This document shows positions 24,588 through 33,145 of a stretch of 64,000 nucleotides of DNA, piece after piece; positions within the stretch are counted from its first letter, which is position 1, and each line of letters begins with the position of its first letter. Source of the DNA: Rhodococcus sp. RD6.2 (GTDB lineage Bacteria > Actinomycetota > Actinomycetes > Mycobacteriales > Mycobacteriaceae); contig NZ_CVQP01000005.1 of assembly GCF_001040705.1 (NCBI RefSeq), forward strand, positions 172,675-236,674, in the 5' to 3' direction. The notes beneath the pieces were generated by a model. The model was not told the DNA's origin, ran no database searches, and saw only the letters and a list, made by a program, of their open reading frames with translations. A program made the position numbers and the translations under genes.

Positions 24588-25361
24588 TCAGATTTCGGGG
24601 TGGGTGGCCAGGTAGCGGGCCGGGTATTCGCCGCCACCGTGAACGGCGATGTCGGCGCCGTTGACGTACGCCGACAGCGGTCCCGCGAGGAACAGGCAGG
24701 CACCGGCGATGTCCGACGGCACCGCCATCCGGCCGATCGGCAGGGTGCGGGTGACCGCGGCGCCGCCGTCCTCGCCGTACACCGACGCTGCGGCCTCGGT
24801 GCGGATCAGCCCGGTGGTGATGTGGTTGACGCGGACCTTCGGCGCCCACTCCAGCGCGAGGGCCTTCGTCAGCATCAGCAGGCCCGCCTTGGCCGCGGAG
24901 TACGCGGCGGTGCCGGGTTGCGGGTCGTGCGCCGACACCGAACCGATGTTGACTATCGCGCCGCCGGTGTCCTGCTGTTGCATCACCGCATTCACGGCCT
25001 GCGCAACGTAGAAGGGCGCCAACAGGTTCAGAGCGACGATCTTGTCGACGAACCGGGGTGAAACCGTCGCGGCGTCCGCGTCGGGCGAGCCGCCCGCGTT
25101 GTTGACGAGAACGTCCAGGCGACCCATCCGTGCGTGTGCGGCATCGACCATCGCCTTCACCGCGTCGGCGTCACGGACGTCGACGGGGACGAAACATGCT
25201 CGGCGTCCACCGCTCTCGATCTCACTGTCGGGCGCACTGCGAGCACAGACGGTGACGTCGGCTCCGGCCGCGAGGAACGTCTCGGCGACGACGCGACCGA
25301 TACCCTTGGTGCCACCGGTGATCAACACCGACTTACCCGTGAAGTCTGCCGGATTGTCCAT
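24588..25361 (-). CDS. Short-chain dehydrogenase/reductase
   Basis: 257 residues. Motifs: VLITGGTKGIGRVVAETFLA, NNAGGSPDAD, IVNIGSVSAHDPQPGTAAYS with the Ser and Tyr of the active site, and AAKAGLLML with the Lys. The ending (VNGADIAVHGGGEYP) is typical of RhlG-like 3-oxoacyl reductases. It is encoded 2 bp after the MaoC gene in the igr-like operon. A 3-hydroxyacyl-CoA or hydroxysteroid dehydrogenase role fits the context but is inferred. Confidence 0.88.
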   Translation of the reverse strand: MDNPADFTGKSVLITGGTKGIGRVVAETFLAAGADVTVCARSAPDSEIESGGRRACFVPVDVRDADAVKAMVDAAHARMGRLDVLVNNAGGSPDADAATVSPRFVDKIVALNLLAPFYVAQAVNAVMQQQDTGGAIVNIGSVSAHDPQPGTAAYSAAKAGLLMLTKALALEWAPKVRVNHITTGLIRTEAAASVYGEDGGAAVTRTLPIGRMAVPSDIAGACLFLAGPLSAYVNGADIAVHGGGEYPARYLATHPEI

Positions 25362-25363
25362 CC

Positions 25364-26161
25364 CTACGCCTCGAAACGGGCGTGGGCGCCGGTGATCGCG
25401 CCGCCGACCTCGAAATCGACGCCGCGGTCCCCGAGCCAGCCGCGGATCGGCTGCGTGTCTCCCGGAAACATCGGGGCGGCAAAGCGTCCCGACAGCTGTA
25501 CCAGGTCCGCGGGGTGTGAGCCCAGTTCGCGGGCCAGCGGCAGCGTGCTCGCCGCCAGGGTGCACAGTCCGTGCATGATCGGGCGGGGCTGCCCGATCAC
25601 CGCGGCCGCGACCGGGTCGATGTGGATGTGGTGCATGTCGCCGAGCAACCGGTAGAGCGCCGTCTGGTTCCCGGCGGTCACCAGGTCCGTGGTCACGGTG
25701 GGATCGCCGGACGGCCCTGCGGGCTTCGACGGCCCCCTCTCGCCGCCGAATCCTCCGTAGCCGGGCGCGAACAGCGACCACGTTGCGACGAAGTAGTCGC
25801 TCTCGACGACCACCTCGAACACGGCGGCGGCTCCCTTGTCCCACACCTCACCGACACGGGCCGACAACGCGATCTCACCGGAGCGCGGAAGCGGGGCGAG
25901 CACCGTCAACTCCTGCGAGCCGTGCAGCGCGGTCTTGGTGTCGAACGCGCCGCGGGAGCCCAGTTCGTCGGGCGCCCACTGCGCGAGTGTCAGCGCGAAC
26001 GTCGGCAGCACCCGCAGCCGGTCCTCCATCACGAGGTCCAGGTCGGTGGCCTTCGCGCCCACGGCGAGCGCGTAGAGGATCGCGTCGCGTTCGGTGTAGC
26101 TCACGGTCCGGGTGCCCAGGTCGGTGCCCCGCCAGCTTCCCGCATTCAGAGTCGTTGTCAT
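25364..26161 (-). CDS. MaoC-like double hot-dog enoyl-CoA hydratase with altered active-site motif
   Basis: 265 residues. The N-terminal hot-dog includes YTERDAILYALAVGAKATDL and LRVLPTFALTLAQW; the C-terminal hot-dog has YRLLGDMHHIHIDPVAA and PIMHGLCTLA. Overall it matches the eukaryotic-type hydratase-2 family (mycobacterial Rv3538-like). The family's catalytic motif is normally GD-x-NP-x-H-x-DP; here it is GD-M-HH-I-H-I-DP, so the Asn-Pro pair is replaced while Asp175 and His180 are kept. Activity is probable but the substrate pocket may differ. It overlaps the ltp2-like gene by one base (TGATG) and is extra relative to the mycobacterial igr operon. Confidence 0.85.
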   Translation of the reverse strand: MTTTLNAGSWRGTDLGTRTVSYTERDAILYALAVGAKATDLDLVMEDRLRVLPTFALTLAQWAPDELGSRGAFDTKTALHGSQELTVLAPLPRSGEIALSARVGEVWDKGAAAVFEVVVESDYFVATWSLFAPGYGGFGGERGPSKPAGPSGDPTVTTDLVTAGNQTALYRLLGDMHHIHIDPVAAAVIGQPRPIMHGLCTLAASTLPLARELGSHPADLVQLSGRFAAPMFPGDTQPIRGWLGDRGVDFEVGGAITGAHARFEA

Positions 26162-27339
26162 CAGGCTGCTCCCAGGATCAGACCGCTCGTGGGAACCGCG
26201 GTTCCCGCCGTGACGATCACATTCTCGACGTTGTCGGGTTGGTTGGTGGACGTGCCGCGGACCAGTCGGACACCTTCGGCGATCCCGTTGACGCCGTGCA
26301 GGTACGCCTCGCCCACCTGACCGCCGTGGGTGTTGCTCGGCAACCGGCCGCCGATCTCCAGGTTGCCCGCGCGGATGAAGTCCTTGGCCTCACCGGGGCC
26401 ACAGAAGCCGAGCTCCTCGAGCTGCGGGAGCACCAGCGGGGTGAAGTGGTCGTAGAGGATCGCAGCATCGATGTCGTCCGGCGTCAGGCCGGCCTGCGCG
26501 TACAGCTGGCGTCCGACGAGGCCCATCTCCGGGATGCCGGTGATGTCGGGGCGGTAGTAGCTCGCCATCATGTGCTGGTCCTTGCCACTGCCCTGCGCGG
26601 CGCCCTTGACGATCGCGGGTGTGTGGCGCAGGTCCTTGGCGCGTTCGGCCGAGACGACGACGAGGGCCTGACCGCCGTCGGTCTCCTGGCAGCAGTCGAG
26701 CAGGTGCAGCGGTTCGGCGATCCACCGGGAGTTCTGATGGTCCTCCAGCGTGATCGGTTTCCCGTGGAACCATGCTGCGGGGTTGTTGGCGGCGTGCTTG
26801 CGGGCGACCACCGCGACCCGTCCGAAATCCTCACTCGTCGCACCGTATTGGTGCATGTAGCGTCGAGCGAACATCGCGACCCACTGAGCGGGAGTCGAGA
26901 GGCCCTGCGGGGTGAGCCAGGCGTACGCCGCCCGATCGGCGGTGCTGTCCATTGGGCGGTCGTGCTGCCCCAGGCCGAAACGCATGCCGGAGCGTTCGTT
27001 GAACGCGCGGTACACGACGACGACCTCGGCGACGCCGGTTGCGACGGCCATCGCCGCCTGCTGCACCGACGCGCACGCGGCGCCGCCGCCGTAGCCGATG
27101 CGGGAGAAGAACTTGAGCTCCCCCAGCCCACAGTTGCGGGCGACGAGGATCTCGCCGTTCGTCTCCATCGTGAAGGTGGTCAGGCCGTCGACCTCGGACG
27201 GGTCGATGCCTGCGTCGGCGAGGGCCGCGGTGACGGCCTCGCACGCGAGCTGTAGCTCGGTGCGACCGGAGTTCTTGGAGAACTCGGTGGCACCGATACC
27301 GACGATCGCGGCGGCACCGGAGAGCGGACTGACGGCCAT
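26161..27339 (-). CDS. ltp2: Ltp2-like steroid side-chain retro-aldolase (thiolase superfamily)
   Basis: 392 residues. It closely follows mycobacterial Ltp2: AAIVGIGATEFSKNSGRTEL, VVVVYRAFNERSGMRFG, RKHAANNPAAWFHGKPIT, EDHQNSRWIAEPLHLLDCCQ and the end TAGTAVPTSGLILG. Ltp2 lacks thiolase chemistry and, with the DUF35 domain of ChsH2, cleaves the 22-hydroxyl side chain of a steroid-CoA to a 17-ketosteroid and propionyl-CoA. The catalytic tyrosines of characterised Ltp2 appear to be conserved (YYRPDI region and Tyr near 346 in GEAYLHGVNG). The neighbours chsH1 and chsE1 overlap in the same operon. An orthologue or close paralogue is very likely; the steroid it handles is inferred. Confidence 0.88.
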   Translation of the reverse strand: MAVSPLSGAAAIVGIGATEFSKNSGRTELQLACEAVTAALADAGIDPSEVDGLTTFTMETNGEILVARNCGLGELKFFSRIGYGGGAACASVQQAAMAVATGVAEVVVVYRAFNERSGMRFGLGQHDRPMDSTADRAAYAWLTPQGLSTPAQWVAMFARRYMHQYGATSEDFGRVAVVARKHAANNPAAWFHGKPITLEDHQNSRWIAEPLHLLDCCQETDGGQALVVVSAERAKDLRHTPAIVKGAAQGSGKDQHMMASYYRPDITGIPEMGLVGRQLYAQAGLTPDDIDAAILYDHFTPLVLPQLEELGFCGPGEAKDFIRAGNLEIGGRLPSNTHGGQVGEAYLHGVNGIAEGVRLVRGTSTNQPDNVENVIVTAGTAVPTSGLILGAA

Positions 27340-27782
27340 CAGGCGTCCTTCCCTTCGCTGGCGGGGTACGACACGGTGACGGTTCCGGACAGGTGATTGC
27401 CGAGGCTGTTCGCACCCACGACCTTCACCTCGACCTGGCCGTTGTCCTTCGCGACCACCTCGCCGGTCATCGTCATCGTGTCGCCCGGATAGTTCGGGGC
27501 ACCGAGGCGGATCTTCACGCGGCGCACCGTCGCATACGGTCCCGCCCAGTCGGTCACGAATCGTCCAGCCAGCCCGTTGCTGGTGAGGATGTTCATGAAC
27601 ACGTCCTTCGAACCGCGCTCGCGCGCGAGATCGGGGTCGTGGTGCACGTCCTGGAAGTCGCGGGTGGCGATGGCCGTCGCGACGATCAGCGTGCGCGTCA
27701 GCGGAATCGCCAACTCGGGAAGCACGTCACCGACCGCGATGTCGTCGTAGCCGCGGCCGGTCCGATCGATCGTGGCGGTCAT
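27339..27782 (-). CDS. chsH1: ChsH1-like MaoC hydratase subunit
   Basis: 147 residues, a single MaoC hot-dog. DVLPELAIPLTRTLIVATAI, then ATRDFQDVHHDPDLARERGS holds the catalytic Asp and His of the hydratase motif, then FMNILTSNGLAGRFVTDWAG. In Mycobacterium ChsH1 pairs with the N-terminal MaoC domain of ChsH2 to hydrate 3-oxo-pregna-diene-carboxyl-CoA, providing the substrate for Ltp2. Here it overlaps ltp2 by one base and chsE1 by four, confirming coupled expression. Confidence 0.88.
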   Translation of the reverse strand: MTATIDRTGRGYDDIAVGDVLPELAIPLTRTLIVATAIATRDFQDVHHDPDLARERGSKDVFMNILTSNGLAGRFVTDWAGPYATVRRVKIRLGAPNYPGDTMTMTGEVVAKDNGQVEVKVVGANSLGNHLSGTVTVSYPASEGKDA

Positions 27783-28888
27783 CCGGCGACCTCGACCCCG
27801 GCGGCGAGCTGGGCGCCGAGACGCGCCAGATCCGATGCCGACCCGCCGAGGGTTGCACCGATCTGCTTGCCCCACAACAAGTGCCGGTGCACCGGGTAGT
27901 CGGTGTCGACACCCATGCCGCCGTGCAGGTGGGTGGTGCGGTGTACGACCCGCTGACCGCCGTCGGTGGCCCACCACTTCGCCACGAGGACGGAGGTTCC
28001 GGGGTCCGCGCCGTCCGCGAGATTCTGCGTGGCCTGCCACAGGGTGACGCTCATCGCCTGGAGGTCGATGTAGCAGTCGGCGAGCTGATGTCCGACCGCC
28101 TGGAACGTCGCGAGCGGACGCCCGAACTGGTGCCTGCCGTTGAGGTAGGTGACGGCCTGCTCGACGGCGCCGGAACCCACTCCGATCTGGATAGCGGCGA
28201 GCGCCAGCTCGACGCGATCGACCAGCCACCGCGCGGTGGTGCCGTCGGCCGGTCCGAGAAGTTCGGCGGGCGCGGACTCGAAGGTGACGTTCCCGCAGAT
28301 CGCCCAGTCGGTGGACTGGGTCTGCTCGATCGAAACGCCTTCGGCGGCAAGGTCGATGACGAACAGCGCCGCACCGGTGTCGGTGGCGGCCGAGACGATC
28401 GCGCGATGCGCGACGTGGGTGATGGGGACGACGGCCTTCGCTCCCGTGAGCGTCCACCGGCCGTCGGTCTCGGTCGCCGTGGTCCGCGGTGCGTCGGTGT
28501 AGGGACCGAACTCCTCGAGCCCGACCGTCAGGAACTCGCTGCCGTCGGCGACACCGGGAACCAGCGCGGCGCGCTGGGCGTCGGTGCCGAACTCGGCGAC
28601 CGCGAGTGCGGCCACCGTCGACGGCCAGATCGGCACCGGCGCAACGTGCCTGCCCTGCTGTTCGAGCAGCACGTACAGCTCGGCCAGTCCGAGACCACCG
28701 CCGCCGAGAGCCTCGGGCAGCGCGATCCCGAGCAAGCCCGTGGTGGCGAGTTCACGCCACAGGTCGCGGTCGATCCGATCGTCGCTCCGCTCGACCTCCT
28801 TGACCCGGTCGATTCCCGCCTTGCTGGTGAACACCTCGCCTGCGAGGGTGCGAACCGCTTCCTGCTCTTCGCTGAAGGTGAAGTCCAT
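27779..28888 (-). CDS. chsE1: ChsE1-like (FadE28-like) acyl-CoA dehydrogenase subunit
   Basis: 369 residues, on the short side for an acyl-CoA dehydrogenase. It begins MDFTFSEEQEAVRTLAGEVF and has ALPEALGGGGLGLAELYVLL and the C-terminal HLHGGMGVDTDYPVHRHLLW with LLGGSASDLARLGA-like ending as in FadE28. Flavin-contact residues of the middle domain are weak, as expected for one half of an alpha2-beta2 heterotetramer. In Mycobacterium FadE28 and FadE29 (ChsE1-ChsE2) dehydrogenate the three-carbon steroid side chain. Here chsE1 is separated from its partner by chsH2, a different order from M. tuberculosis. Confidence 0.82.
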   Translation of the reverse strand: MDFTFSEEQEAVRTLAGEVFTSKAGIDRVKEVERSDDRIDRDLWRELATTGLLGIALPEALGGGGLGLAELYVLLEQQGRHVAPVPIWPSTVAALAVAEFGTDAQRAALVPGVADGSEFLTVGLEEFGPYTDAPRTTATETDGRWTLTGAKAVVPITHVAHRAIVSAATDTGAALFVIDLAAEGVSIEQTQSTDWAICGNVTFESAPAELLGPADGTTARWLVDRVELALAAIQIGVGSGAVEQAVTYLNGRHQFGRPLATFQAVGHQLADCYIDLQAMSVTLWQATQNLADGADPGTSVLVAKWWATDGGQRVVHRTTHLHGGMGVDTDYPVHRHLLWGKQIGATLGGSASDLARLGAQLAAGVEVAG

Positions 28889-29826
28889 CAGTACTCCTCA
28901 CGTGCGGCCGGCCGGAACGCGGGCAGCGTCAGATCCGGGTCGGCGTCGATCCAGTCCAGTTCCACCGGCATGCCGATCTCGACCTCGTCCGGCGCAATGC
29001 CGGTCATGTTCGCGATCAGGCGGGTGCCCTCCTCGAGTTCGATCGTCGCGACGACGAGCGGGTACTCGAATCCGGGGATCTGCGGGTGGTGGTTGACGAC
29101 GAAGCTGTAGACGGTGCCGCGGCCCGAGGCGTCGACGGTGTCCCACTCCAGCGACCGGCATGTCCCGCACATCGGTCCGGTGGGGTGACGCAGCGTGCCG
29201 CAGGCCGTGCAACGCTGGATCACCAGACGATGCTCCTTCGCGGCCTCGAACCAGAACGCGTTGTCCGCGTTGAGGGCCGGGCGCGGACGCAGCCCCTTCG
29301 GCTTGTCTGCCGCCTTCGGTGTGAAACGCAGTGTGCGCCAGCGCTGCGTCGCGACAACGTCTCCGTCGCCGTTGCAGTACGTCTTCAGCGTCGTGACGAA
29401 GTGCCCGACGCCGAGTCCGGTGGTCTTCTCCTCGGAGATCGACTCGATCACCTCGGTGAGCGACACCCGGTCGCCGGGACGGAGTTCGGCGAAGAACTCG
29501 AAGTCCGAGTCGGTCGCGACGACCGAGGTGAATCCGGCGGTGTCGAGGGTGCCGATCAGGTCGGTCCACACCTGCGACGGGTCGTTGTTCGCCATCTTGT
29601 CGGTGAAGGTGCGCATCGTCCACACCTGTGTCATGAGTGCGGGCGCGACGGCGCCGGCACGACCGGTGGCGCGGGCCGCGTCGTCGTCCAGGTGGATGGG
29701 GTTGGTGTCCCCCATCGTCTCCACCCAGTGCCGGATCATCGGCGTGTTGACCTCGTCGGGCCCCCACGTCTCCGGCGTCAGGGTCTTGCCCTCGAATGCC
29801 TTGAGGGTGGTGAGGAAGTCGCTCAC
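28888..29826 (-). CDS. chsH2: ChsH2-like protein: MaoC domain fused to DUF35 (zinc ribbon + OB)
   Basis: 312 residues, matching ChsH2 in length. The N-terminal MaoC domain (about 1-170) contains RHWVETMGDTNPIHLDDDAA. The C-terminal DUF35 part has a rubredoxin-like zinc knuckle (CTACGTLRHPTGPMCGTCRS, four Cys) and an OB-fold segment (GRGTVYSFVVNHHPQIPGFE). In Mycobacterium the MaoC half works with ChsH1 as a hydratase and the DUF35 half binds and activates Ltp2. All three partners are in this operon. The start is GTG, overlapping the chsE2 stop (GTGA). Confidence 0.9.
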   Translation of the reverse strand: MSDFLTTLKAFEGKTLTPETWGPDEVNTPMIRHWVETMGDTNPIHLDDDAARATGRAGAVAPALMTQVWTMRTFTDKMANNDPSQVWTDLIGTLDTAGFTSVVATDSDFEFFAELRPGDRVSLTEVIESISEEKTTGLGVGHFVTTLKTYCNGDGDVVATQRWRTLRFTPKAADKPKGLRPRPALNADNAFWFEAAKEHRLVIQRCTACGTLRHPTGPMCGTCRSLEWDTVDASGRGTVYSFVVNHHPQIPGFEYPLVVATIELEEGTRLIANMTGIAPDEVEIGMPVELDWIDADPDLTLPAFRPAAREEY

Positions 29827-30989
29827 TTGACCCTCTTCTCCCGGACCAGACCGAGGCCCATCGTCGCGACCATGTCGCGCAGCACCTCGTTGACACCGCC
29901 GCCGAAGGTGTTGACCATGCCCTGCCGCGAGATCTGCTCGATCTGACCGGCCAGCAGGGCACCAGGCGACTCGGGACGGATACGTCCGGCGGCGCCGAGG
30001 ATGCCGAGCAGCGACCGATACACGTCGATGTGGGTCTCGGTGCCGTACGCCTTGGTGGCGCCCGCGTCGGCCCCGGACAGGGTGTCGGCGGCGACGGCGG
30101 CCGTCATCTTCCAGTTCAGCAGGCGCATGGCCTCGAGCTTGGCGTGGGTCCGCGCGAATTCCTGCTGCACCCAGGGAATCTCGATGGCGCCGTTCTCCTT
30201 GGCCCAGTCGAGGACCTGATGCCACAGACCGTAGGTGCGACCACCGATCGCGGCGAGCCCGATGCGTTCGTGGTTGAGCTGGGCGGCGATCAGCTGCCAA
30301 CCGCCGTTGACGTCGCCGATGACGTTCTCGTCGGCGACGCGAATCCCGCTGTAGTACGTCGAGGTGACTGTCAGGCCGCCGACCGTGGGGATGGGTGACC
30401 ACGAGAATCCCGCGTCGTCGGTCGGCACGACCATGATCGAGATGCCCTTGTGCTTCGGGGCGTCGGGGTCGGTGCGGCACGCGAGCCACACGTAGTCGGC
30501 GGTGTTCGCTCCGGAGGTGAAGATCTTGTTGCCGTCGATCACCCACTCGTCGCCGTCGCGGACGGCGCGGGTCTTGAGCGAGGCGAGGTCGGTACCGGCC
30601 TCCGGCTCGGTGTAGCCGATCGCGAAGACGATGTCACCGGACAGGATGCCGGGCAGGAAGCGGGCCTTCTGCTCCTCGGTGCCGTACTTCATGAGGGTGG
30701 GTCCGACGGTGTTGACCGTGACGAACGGGAACGGCAGTCCGGCGCGCTGCACCTCGTCGAAGAACACGAACTGTTCCTCGATGGACCGGCCCTGTCCGCC
30801 GTACTCCGTCGGCCAGCCGATGCCGAGCCAGCCGTCCGCGCCGAGCAGGCTGACGACCTCCCGGAAGTGCTCGCCACCGACGCCCTGCTCGCCCGCCGCG
30901 CGCCGCTTCTCCTCCGGCAGCAGGCCCGCGAAGTACGCGCGCAGTTCCCGTCGCAGCTCCAGCTGCGACGCCGACTCCCTCAACTCCAT
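29823..30989 (-). CDS. chsE2: ChsE2-like (FadE29/FadE26-type) acyl-CoA dehydrogenase subunit
   Basis: 388 residues. Sequence blocks LRRELRAYFAGLLPEEKRRA, GWLGIGWPTEYGGQGRSIEE, FAIGYTEPEAGTDLASLKTR (flavin/substrate loop) and the C-terminal NTFGGGVNEVLRDMVATMGL identify the catalytic-type subunit of heteromeric steroid acyl-CoA dehydrogenases. It resembles both FadE29 (ChsE2) and FadE26 (ChsE4); the operon context with chsE1, chsH1, chsH2 and ltp2 favours ChsE2. GGGAGA precedes the ATG at 30989. It is the first of the overlapping enzyme genes, 40 bp after an MFS gene. Confidence 0.85.
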   Translation of the reverse strand: MELRESASQLELRRELRAYFAGLLPEEKRRAAGEQGVGGEHFREVVSLLGADGWLGIGWPTEYGGQGRSIEEQFVFFDEVQRAGLPFPFVTVNTVGPTLMKYGTEEQKARFLPGILSGDIVFAIGYTEPEAGTDLASLKTRAVRDGDEWVIDGNKIFTSGANTADYVWLACRTDPDAPKHKGISIMVVPTDDAGFSWSPIPTVGGLTVTSTYYSGIRVADENVIGDVNGGWQLIAAQLNHERIGLAAIGGRTYGLWHQVLDWAKENGAIEIPWVQQEFARTHAKLEAMRLLNWKMTAAVAADTLSGADAGATKAYGTETHIDVYRSLLGILGAAGRIRPESPGALLAGQIEQISRQGMVNTFGGGVNEVLRDMVATMGLGLVREKRVK

Positions 30990-31029
30990 CGCACATCTCC
31001 CATTCCTGGCGTTCCCACCAGGTCGGACG

Positions 31030-32517
31030 TTACGGAGTGATGTCGACGCGGTCCTGGTCGGTCTCACTGAGCGGTAGATTCCCGGCCTCGGGGGCCCGGT
31101 CACGCGGAACGAACAGGCCGACGACCACGGCCACCAACGCCGAGGCCGAACCGATCCCGAACACCACCGCGTACGCCGTGTGGGTGGGGAACTCGACCCC
31201 CGCGACCGTCATCACCGACGCCGTCGTGACAGCTGCGACCACCGCGCTGCAGGTCGACGTGCCCAGCGACCGAGCGAGCGCGTTGAGGCTGTTCGCGGCC
31301 GCCGTCTCCGAGACCGGGACGGCCCGCATGATCATCGACGGGATCGCGCCGTAGGCGAGCGCGGCACCGATCGACGTCACCGTCGTCGCGACGATCACGA
31401 TCGCCAACTCGTGGGGCGTGACGGCACGGGTGAAGTTGGAGACGACCAGGATCGTCGTCCCGATCAGGAAGGTGATCCGCGGCCCGCGACGGCGCGACAG
31501 GTGGGCGGTCACCGGGGAGAACGCGATCATCGCGAGACCACCTGGCAGCAGGGCGAGACCGCTGAGCGTCAACGACATGCCGTATCCGTAGCCGGTGTCT
31601 TCGGGAGCCTGGAAGATCTGGGCGCTCACCATGAACGACGTGAACATCGCGAACCCGACGAGGACCGAGGCGATGTTCGTCAGCAGCACCTGCCTGCGCG
31701 CGGACACCCGCAGATCCACGAGCGGCTGCCGTACGGCCTCCTTGCCCGGTGGCGCCAACCGCATCTCGTACACACCCCACGCGGCGAACAGCACGGCCGC
31801 CGCCGCGAACAGGCCGAGCACCGGGGGGCTGCCCCAGCCCCAGCCGTTCCCCTGCGTGATCGCGAGCAGCAGGCACACCAGGGCGGCCGACAGCCCGACC
31901 GCACCGACGAGGTCGAACTTGCCGCCGGACCGCACCGGCGACTCCGGCACCACCCACCAGATCGCCAGCATCCCCAGCAGTCCCACCACGGCGGCGCCAC
32001 CGAAGAGCCAGTGCCAGCTGAAGTGTTCGGCGACCACACCGGTCAGCGGCAACCCGATTGCTCCGCCCGCACCCAACGTCGAACTCATCAACGCGATCCC
32101 GCCCGCGACCCGTTCCGCGGGCAACTCGTCACGCATGATGCTGATGCCGAGGGGCACCACCCCCATCGCGGCGCCCTGCAACGCCCGGGCGACGAGCACA
32201 ATGGTGAAGGTGTCGAACACGGCCCCGAGCAGACTGCCTGCCGCCATGACGGCCAGCGCGACGAGCAGCAGTCGCCGCTTGCCGTACATGTCGCCGAGAC
32301 GTCCGAGGACGGGAGCGCAGACCGCACCTGCGATGAGGTTCGCGGTTACCAGCCACGCCGCACCAGCGGGGCTGGTGTTCAGCAGTCGTGGGAACTCCGG
32401 GAGCAGCGGCATCACGATGGTCTGCATCAGCGACACCACGATGCCGCAGGACGCCAGGGCGACGACGACGAGCCGGGCGGACGCGCGTCCCCCGCGCACT
32501 GCTGTCGTCACTGGCAC
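31030..32517 (-). CDS. MFS transporter, EmrB/QacA (DHA2) family
   Basis: 495 residues with many hydrophobic helices. Recognisable blocks are GAAWLVTANLIAGAVCAPVL, GRLGDMYGKRRLLLVALAVM (motif A) and ARALQGAAMGVVPLGISIMR. Drug-type exporters dominate this family, but uptake or efflux of steroid or terpenoid intermediates is possible given its place 40 bp in front of the igr-like operon, with which it is probably cotranscribed. The start is GTG preceded by AGGGAGT. The opposite-strand NTF2-like gene diverges from it, with a 123-bp promoter region between. Confidence 0.88.
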   Translation of the reverse strand: MPVTTAVRGGRASARLVVVALASCGIVVSLMQTIVMPLLPEFPRLLNTSPAGAAWLVTANLIAGAVCAPVLGRLGDMYGKRRLLLVALAVMAAGSLLGAVFDTFTIVLVARALQGAAMGVVPLGISIMRDELPAERVAGGIALMSSTLGAGGAIGLPLTGVVAEHFSWHWLFGGAAVVGLLGMLAIWWVVPESPVRSGGKFDLVGAVGLSAALVCLLLAITQGNGWGWGSPPVLGLFAAAAVLFAAWGVYEMRLAPPGKEAVRQPLVDLRVSARRQVLLTNIASVLVGFAMFTSFMVSAQIFQAPEDTGYGYGMSLTLSGLALLPGGLAMIAFSPVTAHLSRRRGPRITFLIGTTILVVSNFTRAVTPHELAIVIVATTVTSIGAALAYGAIPSMIMRAVPVSETAAANSLNALARSLGTSTCSAVVAAVTTASVMTVAGVEFPTHTAYAVVFGIGSASALVAVVVGLFVPRDRAPEAGNLPLSETDQDRVDITP

Positions 32518-32640
32518 ACTCCCTGCAACTATTTAGCTTCAGTAATCGAGACTATGACACGGAAGTTCTGGGGCGGGAACGATTTCCCGCTCACCGGATT
32601 CCGAGCCCCAGTCCCGTCGGCCATCCGCATAATCGTTCAT

Positions 32641-33072
32641 ATGAATGAACCGTCCGACCTCCCCGGACGGTACGCCGTCGCCGTCGACACCCGGGACGCG
32701 GACGGGGTGGCCGCGCTGTTCACCCCTGACGCCGAGTTCGTCCAGCCGCCGGCGCTGACCCGCGGTGCAGGCGAGGTCGTGACGGTCGGCGCGGCCGCCA
32801 TCGCCGCCGCCGTCCTCGGCGCCACCGCACACCTGAAGGGCACGCACCACGCGGTGCACCAGGTGGTCGTCGACGTCGTGGAGGACGATGCGTCCGCAGT
32901 CGTGTACTGCCTCGCCCATCACCTGTACGTCGGCCGGGACGGCGCGGCGCGGGACAACGCCGTCGCGATCCGCTACCTGGACACCTACCGACGGGTGGAC
33001 GGCCGCTGGCTGATCGCCCGCCGGGCGCTCGCCGTCGACTTCACCGAGGACCGCGCCGTCACCCTCCCCTGA
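32641..33072 (+). CDS. SnoaL-like/NTF2-fold protein
   Basis: 143 residues with the NTF2-like cone fold: GRYAVAVDTRDADGVAALFT, then PDAEFVQPP, then THHAVHQVVVDVVEDDASAV and RYLDTYRRVDGRWLIARRAL at the C-terminus, the standard SnoaL_4 ending. Members are ring-hydroxylating dehydratases, isomerases (ketosteroid isomerase belongs to this fold) or ligand binders. The Asp/Tyr pattern of bona fide ketosteroid isomerase is not evident. It is divergent from the MFS gene of the igr-like operon. No clear ribosome-binding site precedes the ATG, so a leaderless transcript is possible. A palindromic GTTCAT/ATGAAC overlaps the start. Confidence 0.8.
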   Translation: MNEPSDLPGRYAVAVDTRDADGVAALFTPDAEFVQPPALTRGAGEVVTVGAAAIAAAVLGATAHLKGTHHAVHQVVVDVVEDDASAVVYCLAHHLYVGRDGAARDNAVAIRYLDTYRRVDGRWLIARRALAVDFTEDRAVTLP

Positions 33073-33081
33073 CTTCCAGGA

Positions 33082-33140
33082 CCGTTCCCTGATGTCACAT
33101 CAGCTCACTTGACGACCCCAAATGTGACATCAGGGAACGG
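33082..33140. repeat. Hairpin repeat, copy 2 (19-bp arms)
   Basis: Perfect 19-bp arms (CCGTTCCCTGATGTCACAT and complement) with a 21-nt loop lie between the convergent NTF2-like and azlD genes. The core is identical to copies 1 and 3. Confidence 0.92.
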
Positions 33141-33145
33141 CGGGG

